Source: Chloroflexota bacterium (lineage in GTDB: Bacteria; Chloroflexota; Dehalococcoidia; SM23-28-2; RBG-16-64-32). Taken from it: DNA of 6,601 nt. This document shows positions 5,432 to 6,601 of this stretch, piece after piece (position 1 is the stretch's first letter; each line of letters opens with the position of its first letter). Below the pieces are notes generated by a model that was given only the letters and a program-made list of their open reading frames with translations, ran no database searches and was not told where the DNA came from. Location of the stretch: contig VBEI01000159.1 of NCBI GenBank assembly GCA_005882715.1, positions 1 to 6,601 of the forward strand. The letters are read 5' to 3'. The position numbers and the translations under genes are program-made.

Positions 5432-6261
5432 GTGCGCAACCCAGGTACGCGCCGGCGCACGGCCGAATCGAATCAGCCTTCGCTCGTATGAAGGCCGAAA
5501 ACCGCACCGGGTTCGTCGCGTTCCTGACCGTGGGCTACCCAGACGTTGAATCGACGCTGCGTTTCGTGCCCGCCCTCATCGAGGGTGGCGCGGACCTAAT
5601 CGAGCTCGGCGTGCCATTCTCTGATCCGCTTGCTGAGGGACCGACAATCCAGCACTCGTCGTATCACGCTCTTCAGCAGGGCGTCACTCCTCGGGTGTGC
5701 TTAGACGTCGTCGCGAAGCTTCGGCAGCTGAGAGTCGAGGCCCCGCTTGTCCCGATGGGCTACTACAACCCGATGCTCGCCTACGGGCTGGAATCATTCG
5801 TGAGCGATGCCGCCTCTGCCGGCGTCGACGGCCTGATCGTTGTAGACCTGCCGCCCGAGGAGTCGACGCCGGTGCGGGAGGCTTGCCTCGCCAACGACGT
5901 TCGCCTGATCTACCTCCTTGCCCCAACCAGCACGGAGCAGCGGATCAAGCTCGTTGCCTCCATGGCGGCCGGGTTCATCTACTGCGTCAGTGTCACAGGG
6001 GTCACCGGCGCACGGGACGAGCTTGCGCCCGGGCTCGAGCGCTTTGTCGACCGCGTCCGAGCCCAAACACACTTGCCAATCGCGGTAGGATTTGGTATAT
6101 CTCAGGCTGAGCATTTCCAGGCAGTCGGACAGATAGCTGACGCGGCCGTGATCGGAAGTGCGATCATCGACGAGATCGACAAGAGCGATCCGTCACAGCA
6201 AGCAGCGAGGTTGAGAGAATATGCGGAGGTGGTCACCGGCCAGCGTAGAGCAGCCACTTAA
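5428..6261 (+). CDS. trpA: Tryptophan synthase alpha subunit
   Basis: 277 residues, full length for TrpA. The alpha subunit splits indole-3-glycerol phosphate into indole and glyceraldehyde 3-phosphate and passes indole through a tunnel to the beta subunit in the cytoplasm. The TIM-barrel landmarks are in order: FVAFLTVGYPD (29-39), LIELGVPFSDPLAEGPTIQ (58-75) with catalytic E59 (E49 of Salmonella), MGYYNPMLAYG (110-120), DGLIVVDLPPEE (134-145), GFIYCVSVTGVTGAR (182-196), and the phosphate-binding IAVGFGIS and VIGSAI. The second catalytic residue, Asp60 of Salmonella, is E70 here (LAEGP instead of LADGP). The ATG at 5428 gives an ATGA overlap with the CPBP stop, and no Shine-Dalgarno site is needed for coupled restart. 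The longer frame open upstream from 5227 is a shadow of the CPBP gene. trpB is not upstream; an AroH gene follows after 115 bases. Confidence 0.97.
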   Translation: MSAQPRYAPAHGRIESAFARMKAENRTGFVAFLTVGYPDVESTLRFVPALIEGGADLIELGVPFSDPLAEGPTIQHSSYHALQQGVTPRVCLDVVAKLRQLRVEAPLVPMGYYNPMLAYGLESFVSDAASAGVDGLIVVDLPPEESTPVREACLANDVRLIYLLAPTSTEQRIKLVASMAAGFIYCVSVTGVTGARDELAPGLERFVDRVRAQTHLPIAVGFGISQAEHFQAVGQIADAAVIGSAIIDEIDKSDPSQQAARLREYAEVVTGQRRAAT

Positions 6262-6302
6262 GGCCGCTCGGGTCCTCGCCCACGGCGAGGATCCCGTCGG
6301 CC
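6262..6302 (+). promoter_or_regulatory. Long interrupted hairpin directly after trpA
   Basis: Starting on the base after the trpA stop: GGCCG (6262-6266) pairs with CGGCC (6298-6302), and after a small internal loop GGGTCCTCGCC (6270-6280) pairs with GGCGAGGATCCC (6284-6295) around the triloop CAC, with one G-T pair or bulged T. That is about 15-16 bp of GC-rich stem. No T tract follows directly; the nearest is GTTTTT at 6332-6337. It may slow or end transcription, or protect the trpA 3' end. Confidence 0.5.
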
Positions 6303-6376
6303 GTGTCTATTGTGGCGGCTCTCAGGCCGGCGTTTTTGGCTCACGCTGACCGTCCGGTCCGGCCAGTGAGTTCGGC

Positions 6377-6601
6377 GTGCTGACCCGGGGCGTGAGAGGG
6401 GCCACCACTGTAGAGGCAAACTCCCCCGAATCCATCCTCGAAGCGACTAAAGAGCTCCTCGCCGCGATGCTGAAGGTTAATGACGTCGACGTAGAATACG
6501 TCGCCTCGGCCTTCTTCACCGTAACCCCTGATCTGAACGCTGAATTCCCCGCCATCGCGGCCAGAGACATGGGCTGGAGCAGTGTCGCGCTCCTCTGCGG
6601 G
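6377..6601 (+). CDS. aroH: Chorismate mutase, AroH type, N-terminal part
   Basis: Open frame of 75 codons running off the window end, starting at GTG 6377; an in-frame stop lies at 6347 and a weak AGTGAG site stands seven bases before the GTG. The translation aligns without gaps to the start of Bacillus subtilis AroH as I remember it: RGVRGATTVE, then ILEATKELL, TVTPDLNAEFPA and GWSSVALLC. Active-site positions seen are R7, F57, R63 and C74 (C75 of B. subtilis). The later E78, R90 and Y108 positions are beyond the edge. The enzyme converts chorismate to prephenate for phenylalanine and tyrosine synthesis, as a cytoplasmic trimer with a pseudo-alpha/beta barrel. It follows trpA by 115 bases, linking the two branches from chorismate. 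The family call is strong. Confidence 0.92.
   Translation, partial: MLTRGVRGATTVEANSPESILEATKELLAAMLKVNDVDVEYVASAFFTVTPDLNAEFPAIAARDMGWSSVALLCG

Overview
The window is high-GC bacterial chromosomal DNA, densely packed and almost entirely on the plus strand. It most resembles a Chloroflexota genome (Dehalococcoidia or SAR202-like), probably from an environmental assembly. The hints are a lipoprotein with a Pro/Thr/Ser-rich tail, a coproheme decarboxylase of the Thermus/actinobacterial type, few clear Shine-Dalgarno sites, and both tRNA genes encoding their own CCA. No marker gene fixes the taxonomy, so this is inference.

Layout, left to right. (1) 1-270: C-terminus of an aldo/keto reductase. 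(2) 313-1362: a HemQ/chlorite-dismutase-family domain fused to an intact C-terminal Rieske [2Fe-2S] domain. (3) 1414-2601: a lipoprotein N-acetylmuramoyl-L-alanine amidase (Amidase_3) ending in a proline-rich tail. (4) 2603-2907, minus strand: a both-ends-truncated, frameshifted relic of a UdgX-type uracil-DNA glycosylase, directly followed by tRNA-Arg(TCG). (5) 3007-4365: the magnesium channel MgtE. (6) 4401-4562: a promoter, a terminator-like hairpin and tRNA-His(GTG). (7) 4607-6601: a zinc-ribbon CPBP membrane protease, trpA overlapping it by ATGA, and the start of an AroH-type chorismate mutase cut by the window edge.

The genes do not form one pathway. The clearest functional link is trpA with aroH, both at or after the chorismate branch of aromatic amino acid synthesis. 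The CPBP gene is translationally coupled in front of trpA, the place where trpB normally sits. The 271-312, 1363-1413 and 4366-4400 gaps hold nothing I can support.

I see no CRISPR array, insertion sequence, phage module or clearly new multi-gene system. The points most worth a second look are the HemQ-Rieske fusion, the udgX relic lying against a tRNA 3' end, the hairpin placed at the predicted start of the tRNA-His transcript, the Asp-to-Glu change at the second catalytic position of TrpA, and the long hairpin between trpA and aroH.
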